Made by a program: the position numbers and the translations under genes. This document shows, in pieces, positions 9,636 through 21,490 of a DNA stretch of 64,000 nucleotides; positions within the stretch are counted from its first letter, which is position 1, and every line of letters starts with the position of its first letter. The stretch lies in assembly GCA_002104905.1 (NCBI GenBank), contig MCFE01000422.1:1-64000 (forward strand), in the 5' to 3' direction. Source of the DNA: Basidiobolus meristosporus CBS 931.73. Taxonomy: Eukaryota; Basidiobolomycota; Basidiobolomycetes; Basidiobolales; Basidiobolaceae. The notes under the pieces were generated by a model. The model ran no database searches. It worked only from the letters and a program-made list of their open reading frames with translations, and had not been told where the DNA came from.

Positions 9636-12600
9636 TTACCGTGAATACAAAAGCAGTTACCACATTCACATTCCTGTTCATCACTTAATACTTGCATCAA
9701 ATGAGCTCAGTTAGCATACCGGGCTACGAATAAATTTCATTGAAACTTGCGGTAATGTTGGGTCTTTGGGATGGTGTTATTGTTCTTACTCGTACTTCCT
9801 AAAGGATGCTTGCCTCTCTAAGGCTACAATATCCAACGTAATGGGCCATGATAGGCAACACTATTCCAGGTTTACTCGGGCACACTTGGCCACATTCAGG
9901 ACAGAAGTGCGCCCATTTAATTGTGTGTATGAGGGATGTTCACCTCAGCAACGTGCAGCCCTAGAATGGCAATGCAAGTCCAATATATACGGACATCCTT
10001 CTCTGGTATGAGTCCCGAGGATGCTAAGGTAGTGCCATTCATCTTGCCATCATCAACATCACCACGCTTAGCACACAGCCTTTTCTGATTGATGCGGCTA
10101 AGACATCGGCACTATCCACCAACACCCGCCATTGGTCGTCGCAAGCTGGACTTATGCCCACCAACAGTGAGTCAATCCGCTGAGTCATCACTCGAGGTTC
10201 AGAACACCTTGTCATTCCTCAAGCTCTCGTGAGCCCGTGACATATCCAACCCATCATTTTGGAATCCACCAAATGCCGGCACGAATAATGTGTCCCCAAT
10301 AGCCGAGCGAATATCGATCTAGGAATACATATCCCGGTCTTACTTTCAGTGCGGAATAAGCTTGGATTGATGAGACCTTTTTGTTGACCGGAACAAGCTT
10401 CGATTGACTCTTGGAGGCGTATGTATCTATACAAGACTGGCAAATACTTGTAAGATCCCTTCCAGGCTTAGTGATGTTTCACTGACCAATTTACACCGAA
10501 GGATCTCGTGAACACCTATGCCTTACTGGCTAGGTGATGCAAGGCTGCCTAAACTTGATGTTTTAATTTCCAGGCAATCTTGCTACGTAGAGCAATATTT
10601 CTGAACGAGTTTGGTGATTATCGACTTGGCAGGCTTTGATTCACCCTCATCGGTGATTGTTTAACATATGATTCGAACCTCCGTAGCGCCTCATCGAGGT
10701 GTCCTTTATCCAAATATTGATCACCTACAACCATATGAAGTGCCACCGGTTTTTCTAACAGCAACATTTGCTAGGTTGGGTAAACACATGTTAGTGGCAA
10801 AGCCCTCAAATCCAAGATTTACGATTCAATTACTCAGGTGCATTCAATTCTTCCCACAGTTAATCATGGCAAAACTCATTCGTTCTAAATCCTGATTCTT
10901 CTGTTGATGTAACGCTAACATTATTGGTGTAGTCACAGTATGGCTGGCTTCACGTCATAGGCTGTCGCGCCTCCTTCCCAACTCCTTGTTGAAGGAATTA
11001 GGGATGAAGATGTTTCCTTGGATTTGAAGGCTGCTGTGACCCGTATACGCTTGTGCTTCAGATTGGACTGGCTCTGAACAGCGCAGGAACCTGCAATGTC
11101 ACGGAATCGGTGTTTACAGCGAGCCACCTAACAACCTGCGTCGTATTATCATTTTTACGAACTGGACAAAACGTGTGTATGTAGTATAAGCTTTGACTGT
11201 TTTCTCATCCCAAGCATTTGGCCTCCAGAGCGGTGTTCAATAGGTGAGGTCCCGAAGATTTTCGTCCCTCTCATACCATGTAACATACTTGTGAGAATCA
11301 CGATGACTACCGCCATGCTGAAATCAACAAGATCTACTATGAATGAGTTAAACCCCATCACAGACATATCGATGCACTTGTTTCTTGAAGCTTGTCATCT
11401 CACCAATTTCAGACAAGTTCGGATTCATCGGCCAGGGTAGCATCCACAGAGCTCAGCCTCAGCTTCTCCAAGTATATGTAGCCTATCACTTGGTATCTCC
11501 ATTCCCTCCCCAGGGCTCAATTTAGCAAAACCTCCACACTATCTTTGGAAGCTATGCAGGAAGACCAAGCTGGTTTTTGTCGTTTAATGAAAATGAGTGG
11601 CCATCAGATTGTCTTTGTACCAGTCCCTGAGAACCTCAATTTACACAAACTCAGTCATGAACTAGAGCGAGTATGACCTTTCCTGAAATGACATCACTGA
11701 CCAGTTTGTACTCAACTTCCCCCAAAGTCATCTGGAATACTAGATTAATCGGATGTACCAGCAGAGATTGATAACGTCGTGTGTTACCTTCGCACCATAC
11801 TCCATAAATACTACCAACTACCACACAACAAAATCATATCAAATTGGGATTCAAAAAGAAACCCAGACTATAAAGGAAAGAGGAGGAGACAGTGACGTGA
11901 TGGTTTATTTTTGGGTGCAGATTCGAAGTCTCTTTCAAAGATTATTGACAGCCCCTTACTCATCGTAAGGGTGAAAGTCAGGGATGACTCTCTGGTCTTG
12001 GCTGGGCCACTGAGATGCTAGTGTTGCGCAGACAATGTGTGGTGTCTGGGCTTCAGGGATACTGAGCTTATTCGATGTGAAAATACCCCACCTCGTCCTG
12101 TGCTATCAATGGTATGAGCAACTCGTAGCAATCTTCAAAGAATGGCGGTCTGAACGGCTGCCATTGGGATGACCCTTGCTCAAGTGACCAAAGATTGAAG
12201 CACAATGGTTGCAGTGTGCATATACATGATATCCATATACTTTTGCGCACCTTTCGAATGTTCCATACATGAGATTTGAATGATTTGTTTAGCGGAATTG
12301 GGCCTATTACGTCACTTGGGCATGTGTCATAGGCTGTGGGCAGCTATCTCGCTGAGGATGGAGATTCAAATCCCAAGCAATGCACAATATTGATGTCACT
12401 ATTTCACAGTCAATCTATTGTCCTGAACCACCTGACTGATTGATATTTGTTTGTACGGTTACCAGAGCGGACATTGGCTGACAATGGAATTCAAGCACTT
12501 CAACGGGATAGATAAGCCACCTCATCAGGATGGAGCAGCTGTATATGGATAGGAAGGGATTACTCCTTGTTACGGCTACTTCACAATTCCCCTCAAATAA

Positions 12601-13452
12601 TCCCTCTGCTGAGATAATTCAACCGTGCAAATCATTCACCTTAAGAGAGCGAATTAAGAAAATCTAGTTTATCAAACTTGTATTGAACTCAGTTACACCG
12701 GTGCCTACATCGGGAAAGTTTCAAAATATAACAAATCAAACAAAAGACCAGACCAATACTGTGAAGTGCCATAGCCCAATCACCCATTATCGCCTATTTA
12801 ATTTTGGGTTTTATCTCCTTCGCTTGACCAGGAAAAGAGTTTAAGCTGGTCGAAATCTATTTGCCACAACTTGCTTAATGATCACTTCTATATGATGTTA
12901 ATTTAGTAGCAGATAGAGATCCCTCAGTTGACATGGTTGGACAGATTACACTAGTCGAAAATCTTTTCGTGATTCATATAAGCAAATCCAATTAAATGAA
13001 CTCTATATATCTTCAATGGAGCAGAACAGAATGCTAATCAATTACAAAACTGTGTTGGAAAAACCTTGAGCCGACGTTTGTTGGGCTATGTGGGAGAATC
13101 CTAAACAATATATTGTTTTATAGTAAGGCACGATTATTAAATTTCAATGCATCTGGGGATTCAGTGGAGTTCTGTTGCTACTCTATAAAGCACATCTTTT
13201 AAAAAATCATACAATAATTGGTGTACATAGCTTAAAAGTATCACGCTAAAGATCATGATCATTGATTATATCAATGATTTTCAAGCAGAACACTTTCCTC
13301 GACTTGGATTGGTGATAGAGGCTGAGTAACGTGAGCATCGATTTCTATATAAAACCCCTTGATTTGACTCTCAGCTAGAATTGACAGGCCCTTCGATTCT
13401 ACCGTATATTTTCTGTTGTTTTCCACATCTCTTGTTAATGGGGTAAACCTTG
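9636..13452. other. 3.8-kb gene-poor stretch
   Basis: No open frame above about 85 codons and none recognisable on either strand. I see no transposase, reverse transcriptase, long terminal repeats or tRNA that I can support. It lies upstream of the CON7-like regulator, so part may be a long promoter; long non-coding transcripts cannot be excluded. Confidence 0.5.
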
Positions 13453-14568
13453 ATGATTCTAAATCTAGCTCAGCAACAGCATCCACAAGACAACATGAGT
13501 TTAAACCCCAAACTCAAATCGTCGGCTATATCACAGTCGGAATACCACCAAAGATTTAGTAACGATAGAAGTACGCATTCAATTAAATACCATGGCCAGT
13601 CAACCGCCCATTCGCTACCTGAATCGTTGCCCTTCTTCAAACATTCGAAGAATGCAGTACCACACAGAGTTGAACACAGTCCCATAATGCTTTCTAGTAC
13701 TCTACCTACAGACCAATACTCGCACAAGCCAATCCAGCCTCATCGAGCATCCTCTCTGACGGCCCCATTTGATTTCTTCCAAGACAAAGCGGCGAACGGA
13801 AACCACCTCTCTTTTCACAAGCAAATGCACGCTTCACCTGCCCGAAGTATATCATTCGACTCGTCATACTATAATCTTCCGAAGATCAGTATGGATCCTT
13901 CAAGCAGTAGCCCTAAGGAGAAGCATTGTGCTCGCTCCCAATCTTACACCAGTACAACGCCTCCACCCTCACTACCACCACTTTCAGAGACATTGAACAG
14001 TATCTTTACTGATTCGCCTAGAGAATCATCTCTTTCCTGTGATACACATGCTGCAGATAACATCCCCACGCCGAACAGCATCGGCTGCTCCCGAACAATC
14101 TCACCTTTGATGGCTCCGGCCTCAAGGTCCTCCGATTCGCCCAAAGAGCTCCAAACTCTACCCCCCATTCACATTCACGAGAAGGCCCCATTACATGTAC
14201 CGAGCAGCCATCCCCTGACCACGCAATATCAGGAGAGTCAGCAGCTCGAATGTGATTATCCACCCGATGATGACAAAAAGGTATTTTCATTCGTGGCCTT
14301 ACCCGGGATTAACAGCAAAAAAAGACCAAGAAGAAAGTTCGATGAAATAGAACGGCTATACGGATGTAATTGGCAAGGATGCAACAAAAGCTACGGCACA
14401 CTTAACCACCTAAACGCTCACGTCATGATGCAAAAGCACGGTTCCAAAAGACTTCCGAACGGTAAGGGACAGTTAAACAAGGGTACCATTGACACATGCT
14501 AACCGGATCATGTAGAATTTAAGGAGTTGAGGAAGAACTGGAAAAAACAGAGAGACGACAGCAACTGA
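13453..14568 (+). CDS. CON7: CON7-like single C2H2 zinc-finger transcription factor
   Basis: Resembles the fungal Con7 regulator of conidium and appressorium morphogenesis and cell-wall genes (known from Magnaporthe). Two exons, 13453-14461 and 14516-14568, 353 residues. The first three quarters are Ser/Pro-rich and probably disordered. The C-terminus has the family block: FVALPG, RRKFDEIERLYGCNWQGC, a single finger (C-x4-C-x12-H-x5-H in CNWQGC...LNAHVMMQKH), then NEFKELRKNWKKQR. The last block appears only after splicing a 54-nt intron (gtaagg...gtag), which supports the model. Met codons at 13453 and 13495 are both possible starts. The long gene-free region upstream suits a regulated developmental gene. 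Confidence 0.88.
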
Positions 14569-15980
14569 CGGCTGAACCATAGTCATCTAGCTCTGTTGCT
14601 ACATCCCTCAACAGATGTTTTACATACAACTACCTCTAACCACCTCTCCTCTCATGTATATACTTAATGTGTACTTTTTCTCCGTGTACCTTAGATAAAA
14701 CCATTGGTCAAGTTTTCTGTAAACATGATGTGACCCTGTTTGACTAATAGACCACGTACTGGCTTCCATAACCTAATGAATCACTCCCTCCCACAATTGA
14801 TACATATCAAGCTAGGTGTAGATTAATGGAAGAGGGAAAATACTGATGATTGGCATCGCCGTTCCCCGGGGCTATGTAAATTTGACGTCATGATGAGGTA
14901 AACGCCGCACCAGGACTGGTAATTATGGAAATCAACATGTATTAACCTTCGGGCTGCTTCCTAATGGAATTCTACCATCAGATCAGTCATTATCATGTCA
15001 TATCAATCAAAGGTGGGTAGATATTGAATGGCCAACATGAAAGTGAGACAGTGTATCTTGACGAGGGTGATATACATGGGGTTGATGTAAAGGTAATACA
15101 AGTGTCGTGGGATCGCTCATGGTCAACAGGGACTTTCAACGACAACTTTAATAATGGTGATCTAGACATACAAAGCATCGTGCGTCTATTAGTAAAGCTT
15201 CCAATCGAGCGCAGATGATGCACAAATTCGGAATATAGCATCATTTCCTGACTTGCCAAGGAAGGGATGCTTCCTCTGAGTTTGGGAATTCCCCAATCAA
15301 CTGTTACCCATGACGACACCGCACACAAATCTCCCAAAATGCTGCGTGCATAAACCATCGCCCATATGAGTCACTTTGGGCCTTACGATGGTTGGTTGGT
15401 GTTCTCGATAATCCAAATAGTCAGGATGCTCGCGTTTTTGGTAGATAGTGGTATGATTCCGGACGTATTTGGTCGCTTTGGGGTGGATTATCCTAACAAA
15501 TACCAAGATCTTAGTGTAGCGACATATCAGTAATGGCAAGGGCAAAGCCGATTCGTTACATACGAAAGCGTTAGATGTTTCATGCAACATCCAAATTCAT
15601 TATTCTGGATCTCGAAGCATACATGACCTGGTCTTTTACCTTTTCCTTTTCTGGAGGAAGAACCCAACATGCACCATATGAGGTTAATCAGGGTTAAGAA
15701 TCCCTAGATTGCTTGTAATAGTTTTAACCATACCAAGTTATATCAACGTTCAAATTGTTGAATGGGTTCCCGTTGAGTTTACTATTTGGAAGGGAGCTTC
15801 GGCAGGTTTGGACGGAATCACATGACTATGGGCAAACCAGAAAGGATATCGTATTGTGGAGATTGGATGCGGCTAAATGGGAATGGGGTACGTTTTAGAG
15901 TATATACTGAGCACTGAGAAATTCCGTGTTGAGAGCAACTGGGTTTATTTAACTTAGTTCATAACCGTTCATTTCCTTGT
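14569..15980. other. Intergenic between convergent genes
   Basis: About 1.4 kb between the 3' ends of the CON7-like gene and the aminopeptidase gene. A 121-codon frame on the minus strand (14993-15358) shows no recognisable domain and no conserved-looking pattern; I reject it as a gene. Confidence 0.5.
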
Positions 15981-17945
15981 TTATTTTTTTACCAGGTCCA
16001 AATCCTTCTCCACCAATCTAGCACAGATGGGGTGATAGAAATTCTTGTGCTTGATGAAAGTCTCCTGTGCTAGTTGAGAGCCAGATGGGCATTTGTAAAG
16101 CGCTCTGTACAATGGGCGAGTGAACTTCATACGTCCTTGCTCAGTGATAAACTGGACTACTTTTGGATAGATCTGTTGGTATTCCGCCTTCAAACACACC
16201 ATTTGCCACTTGAATCGGATTTCAGAATTCTGAACTTCACTGAGTTGATACACCTTATCCATGGATTCAAGGAGAGCATGGGGCATAGGTTGGGTCTCAA
16301 GAACCTTTTCTAAGAAGAATACCTTTTGGCTTGGGCTGAATTCTTTGAGGTCGTTGGGTGAGGGCTCAAATGGTGTCTCCCGGCTCTTGTCCCATTTCCC
16401 GGCGAGATGGGTGCAAGCATGCGCAAGACTCTGATCGAAGCTGTTGTCGACAGGGGGCATGCCTGGGGTATGAAGCCATGCCTTCCAGTCTACCTGATCA
16501 AGTAGATCCACTTTCTCTTGTCCGTGTGTCTTCTCCATATAGCTGTAGAGGAAGGTTTTCCATTCGTCGGTGGTAAGTGCTTTTCCGGCGAATTCACGAA
16601 CATACGCTTTCATGTAAGGCTCGAAGACTTCAGGTCCTCCCAAATGTTGCTCTAAGTAGTACAGCAAATTGAAGCCCTTCTCATAGGGAACTCTTGAGAA
16701 TGCATCGTCTGGGTCAACTCCTCTGAGTCTAGGACAAAGGCACGTAAGGGGGTTTTCATGACCAAAGAAGTCGATATCACCTCTGAGGCTGATGACTCCT
16801 TGTAAAGCTCCGAATTGTCGAGCAGGCTCACCACGCAAGCGACCGACAATTTTACGTTCAATGAAGACAGTCCACCCTTCATTAAGCCAAAAGTTTTCCT
16901 AGATAATATTCATGTCAGTACGCAGCTTACAAAACAAACCGTAGAGTAGAATGAGTTACCCAGCTCTTTGTGGTGACCAAATTACCCATCCAACTAATAA
17001 AATGTTACTATTTTTTCAGTACTGAACCAACAGGTGAAAATATCCCTACCTGTGGGCAATTTCATGGGCAACAACGTCCACAAGAGATCTGTCGCCAGCT
17101 AAGAGAGTGGGGGTAACGAATGTAAGGCATGGATTCTCCATTCCACCGTATGGGAAGGAGGAGGGCAACACCAACAAATCATATCTGCCCCATTCATATG
17201 GAGTCAACAATTGTTCTCCGACAGTAATAAAGTCCTCGGTATCCACAAATTCCTCAGCACATTTTTTAACCATGCTTGGTTCACTCCAAACAGTAGTCCG
17301 TGGGCCAATTTCGATGCCTTCCAATTCTCCAACGACAAGGGCAATCAAATATGATGGCATGGTGGTTTTCTGCTCAAACCTGTAGATGCGCGAGTCGCCA
17401 GATACCTCAGGTTCTTCGTTTAGACGAAGTGCACTCATCAAAGCACGAAGTGGAGCAGGGGTATCAATTCTGGCGGAATAAGTGATCTTGATACCTGGTG
17501 AATCTTGGCAAGGAACAAGACTACGCGCATGAATAGGCTGACATTGAGTGAAAAGATATGGATGCTTTTTGCCAACAGTTTGGCTTGGCTCCAACCATTG
17601 TAAAGCACCACTATCTTTGGTGGTTTCGTAGCAGACAGTTATTTGGATTTTCTGGTTGGCTGAGGCTGGAGAGGCGAGGCTGATATGGAGGGCACGTCCG
17701 AATTTGGGATCTTGTTCACTCAAAGTATATTTCAAAGCTTTTTCAGGGTTCTCTCCTTCGTACACTCCGTTGATGACTAGGTGATTGGTATCAAGAATAA
17801 CCTCGTTTACGTTATCAACCAGGGTCTTCAAGGTTACCAGTACATTGCCTACTAGACGCTGTTTACTGAAATCTACTTTCAGATCGAGCGCCAAGTGCTC
17901 AGTGACAACTTGGTCGATGTTTGCAAGAGTATTGGGATCTGACAT
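15981..17945 (-). CDS. LTA4H: Leukotriene-A4-hydrolase-type aminopeptidase (M1 family)
   Basis: Zinc aminopeptidase with epoxide-hydrolase homology, expected in cytosol or nucleus. Three exons on the minus strand: 17050-17945, 16960-16993, 15981-16898; 615 residues, against 611 in human LTA4H. The substrate motif GGMEN is present. The zinc site is HEIAH (His294, His298) with Glu317 in NFWLNEG, 18 residues on; spacing matches the family exactly. The 34-nt middle exon completes the HEIAHSWMGNL segment. RVPYEKGFNLLYYLE carries the family's catalytic tyrosine, and the C-terminal helical domain runs to the end. ATG 17945 is the first in-frame methionine. No catalytic residue is missing. Confidence 0.95.
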
Positions 17946-18764
17946 ATTCAACAAGAAGTATATACCTCAGTAAACATGGAATTGACCACCTTATGTTGAT
18001 ATATGTTGACAGCTGAGACCGAAAAAGATTGATTACGTATTTGTCAATAAATGACACAGAGTAGAAATTCCTCACATGATGAATATGGTAGACAATGCTG
18101 ATGATATTCCCAAATAATCTGCCAGAAAAATGAAGGCCTATTGATTGGGATCCCAAGAATCGTGACAATTCCTTTTTAACACATCTCGAACATTGATGTT
18201 GGTTTCTATACTGCTGTGAGGCCTTTTTTGATATATCTGCAAGACTCAAATCCAAGTGAAATCGTCAAAATAGATCGCTGTACACATACATACACTACAA
18301 TCAACATGACTCATCCTAGCGTACTGCAGGGATCTTCTTCCCCTTGAACAATATTTGAATAGCCCTAATGCTCAATCTGAAGCGCTGATGCTTGTCTTGA
18401 ATTTGATGGGCTTGTTCCCTTGTATGCCTCATTGGATCGATTGCTATCTCCTATATGGATGAGATTCTTGGGCTACAGTATGCCCTTGATGCCTGAACGC
18501 ACCCTATGACAGAAGCTATTGTAGCATCAGATATTGAGCAGGCAGTTATCATCAGTACATGGCAGTGGGGGTGTTGAATTATTTGAGCTATCCCAGAAAT
18601 AACACCTGAATATGTGCAGATATTGTCTTAATATCCATGTAGCTGTAGTAGCTGTGTTGTTTCCAAGGGGTGACTGTGTTTTTCCAAGTTTCAACATATC
18701 TATTGCTTTTATGTAATCAATTCTTGTACCAGCAGGGCTATTGATAATGGTATGGCCTATAATG
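17946..18764. other. Intergenic
   Basis: AT-rich sequence upstream of the aminopeptidase gene; no supported gene. Confidence 0.5.
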
Positions 18765-19137
18765 TTGTAAGAGTTTTGGAGATATTGGAAGTGACTTGGA
18801 GAACAAGTAGATGATGTGGTTTTCACTTAATGATATATTGAACGTAAAAGCAGCATTTTACTTTTACATGATGTTGGCAAGATAGACACGTACAATATGT
18901 TTGGGAAGGTCCCAAGAACATGTGTGCAAAGTTTGGGGCTGCTTGGACTGTTGCAAGTGTTTTGGAGATATTGGAAGTGATTGGGAGAACAAGTAGATTA
19001 TGTGGCTTTCACTTAATGATTTATTGAATATAAAAGTAGTATTTATACTTTTACATGATCTTGGCAAAATAAACATGTAGAAAATGTTTGGAAAGGTCCC
19101 AAAAACATGTGTGCGAAGTTTCGGGCTGATTGGACAG
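18765..19137. repeat. Two-copy tandem direct duplication, period 186 bp
   Basis: Unit 1 (18765-18950) starts TTGTAAGAGTTTTGGAGATA and unit 2 (18951 to about 19137) starts TTGCAAGTGTTTTGGAGATA. Both run through the same landmarks in the same order: GAACAAGTAGAT, CACTTAATGAT, CTTTTACATGAT, GGTCCCAA and ACATGTGTGC. The copies differ by scattered substitutions, so the duplication is not recent. Neither unit has a recognisable coding frame. Confidence 0.9.
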
Positions 19138-19868
19138 CTTGCAGAAATTTCATCTTCTAGGCACCTATTATTTGGTGAAATAATCCAAGTAAATCCCAAC
19201 AAGGAATTTGGCCAGAATTCGTTAGGGTTTGTAGACTATGATCTAAGTGAACAAGTGAATATTTAGGTGTATTTACGAAATATACAACATATAAATCGTA
19301 CGAGCATACAGACTCCCGATCACCCACCACATCAGCGAAGGACAATTTATCAAACCACAACTCACAACTCCAAGGCTCTTATAATAGATTTAATGTATTC
19401 ATCATAAAAAGAGTGTTGAAGTATGATAGGCCAAGTGCTTTGACAACAAAGAACACACAGGCCTCAAAGTTATTGCTGATTAAGTTTTATGAAGAAAATG
19501 GTACCCAGACTATACAAGCCCCCATTTTCACAGGATGCAATGGCAAGTCTGCTCAACAGAGTAGCGTTGGGCAGTTCTACTTTCTGCCATGACTAGTCAA
19601 TGCGGCCAGAAGTGTAGCCTACCCTGGCAGTAGCTGAGCACCGTGACTTAGAAGTGAGTATTAAATCAATCCAATCCATATGTATGTACATAACAGGGCT
19701 AAAGCCCAGAGGTTTACTGGTTAATACTCAAGTGAGCTTGCTAATTGTCGCCTCAAGCTGATGGATAGTTATCATTTGGAGAAAATGTACGGGCCAGCTC
19801 ATAAATACCATTTAACAGCTTCTTAAGAGGCTCACTGAAGCATATTATGGACCAACTGTCAGAAGCAA
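19138..19868. other. Intergenic
   Basis: No supported gene; downstream flank of the transporter gene on the minus strand. Confidence 0.5.
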
Positions 19869-20937
19869 TCAATGTCTATTGACTCCAGACTTTGAGAAGC
19901 CAAACCATTTACCAACACCGATGGTCAGTGTTCCACCAATGATGAGTACTGTGCCAATAATGGAAACGGAATCAGGAACCTCCTTGAAGAGTAAGATTCC
20001 GAATAGAAAAGCAAATACGATGTCGAAGTTACGCATCAACATGATTGGTCCAGCAGGTGCAAGTTGGACCCCCTTGTTTTGCATACTTTGCCCGACAAAT
20101 GCAGTAACTCCTATCACCAACAGGACAACCCAAGACAAGGCGGTGTTGGGCACTGACGACTCGGTAAGGAAGAAGGTGAAGAAGCCAGAGAACAAGATGC
20201 TGGAGCCGCCGAAATAAACGACGTGAGTCATGAAATGCGCAGTTTTGCCCATTTGACGTAACATGACCACCGAGATGGAGGACATAGTAGCGCCCAGCAA
20301 CGACGCCCCAATTGCCCACTTACGTTTCTCCGCGTCAACATCATCAGAATTCGGAAAGCCATCTCCAAAGAGGAAACTGGGTTTACCTATCAGGAGAAAC
20401 CCGATCGTACAAAGCAAGCAAGCGATTGATTCGAATATCCCGTAGGGTTCCTTGAGAAAGATTCGGGCAAGCACAGCGGTCAAAACTGGGCTGATGAAAA
20501 ACAATACTGAAATGATGGTCGAAATTAGGATCAAGACCAATCAGATACCGCAGTGCGGAAAACTTACCTGTGGCGTCTGCAAGATACAGCTGAGTTATTG
20601 CGTAATAGTTCATGGCAAGCCCAATGGCACCGAAGAAGCCGCGGATGAATAAAGCCCAGCGCAGGCCAGGGACACCAAAGGTTGGTACTTGGAGAACACG
20701 GCACATTATGATAGCAAGAACAAACTGGATGATGCTTCGGATGAACACAATCTCCATCGAGGGGAACGCTTGGCCAGAGTACTTGACAAAGATGGCCATT
20801 ACTGAGAAGAAAAAGGACGAAAAGCACATTGCGACCAATCCTGCAATCTCTGACTTGCGGTCATTAGGGCGAGGCAAAAAGCCTCCACTTGCTACCAGAA
20901 GCGGCGAATTTTCCGATGCTCCTTCCTCTACAGACAT
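19869..20937 (-). CDS. EamA/DMT-family membrane transporter (SLC35-like)
   Basis: Drug/metabolite-type transporter with about ten membrane segments and two EamA repeats. Two exons on the minus strand, 20568-20937 and 19869-20506 (61-nt intron), 335 residues. Typical segments include the first-repeat helix SSFFFSVMAIFVKYSG, the ARIFLKEP end of repeat one, and ILLFKEVPDSVSIIGTVLII at the end of repeat two. The cytosolic N-terminus carries an acidic dileucine motif (ENSPLL), which in fungi often directs proteins to the vacuole. The substrate cannot be read from sequence; solute carrier 35F/G-type annotation is likely. Confidence 0.88.
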
Positions 20938-21490
20938 GATTCAATGGATGGGGGTTGGTTGGCGGGCTATTGGTTGGGCTTGCTCGTCTCTTATACTTCG
21001 ATCTGCTGGAATGCCGGTAGATTATCATCATCGTTTCTCATCACTGATCACGAAAGATCGATAACCGATAAATGATTATGGAGCATTGCCTCTCTTGGCA
21101 CATGAGCAGAGTGATGTAGAGATTCAGGTAAAACATTGATCCAGCAGCATGTATTCCTGATCGTGGTGGATGACATCCAATCATTCCCGAATGTCCAGCA
21201 GTCGCGCTACCGAATGGAGCTATCTCGCAGACTAATTGATAGAGTAGTCTATTCTTAATTGTGATTAGCTACCAATGAAATTTGTGCTGCGATAATAGTC
21301 TATTTGTCCACATGGTTGTCTTCCAGACTCTTGATTCAACCAGATTCCAAAAGAAGTTGTTTGCTAAGTTAGGGTTAAAATTGGTTGAAGCGGATCGTTA
21401 GTGGCCTTTCAATGACCTCAACTTTCCAAAGAATGGTCTTGATAGAACGGCGTCAAAGATCCAGTATTTCTGAATATATAAGCAGGCTCC
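20938..21490. other. Divergent promoter region
   Basis: Lies between the minus-strand transporter and the plus-strand 7TM-RGS gene, so it holds both promoters. A plus-strand open frame here overlaps the transporter antisense and is a shadow. Confidence 0.5.
21473..21482 (+). promoter_or_regulatory. TATA-like element upstream of the 7TM-RGS gene
   Basis: TGAATATATAAG-type AT box just before ATG 21491. The distance is very short for a TATA box, so either the leader is tiny or this is not the functional element. Confidence 0.25.

Noticed and set aside
12340-12400. GATTCAAATCC motif resembling a tRNA B box
   Set aside because: Flanking sequence does not form a T-arm or acceptor stem; no A box at the right distance.
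14993-15358. 121-codon minus-strand open frame
   Set aside because: No recognisable domain, no splice context, composition looks like chance; lies between convergent 3' ends.
20612-21064. 150-codon plus-strand open frame
   Set aside because: Antisense to the first exon of the EamA transporter; a shadow frame.
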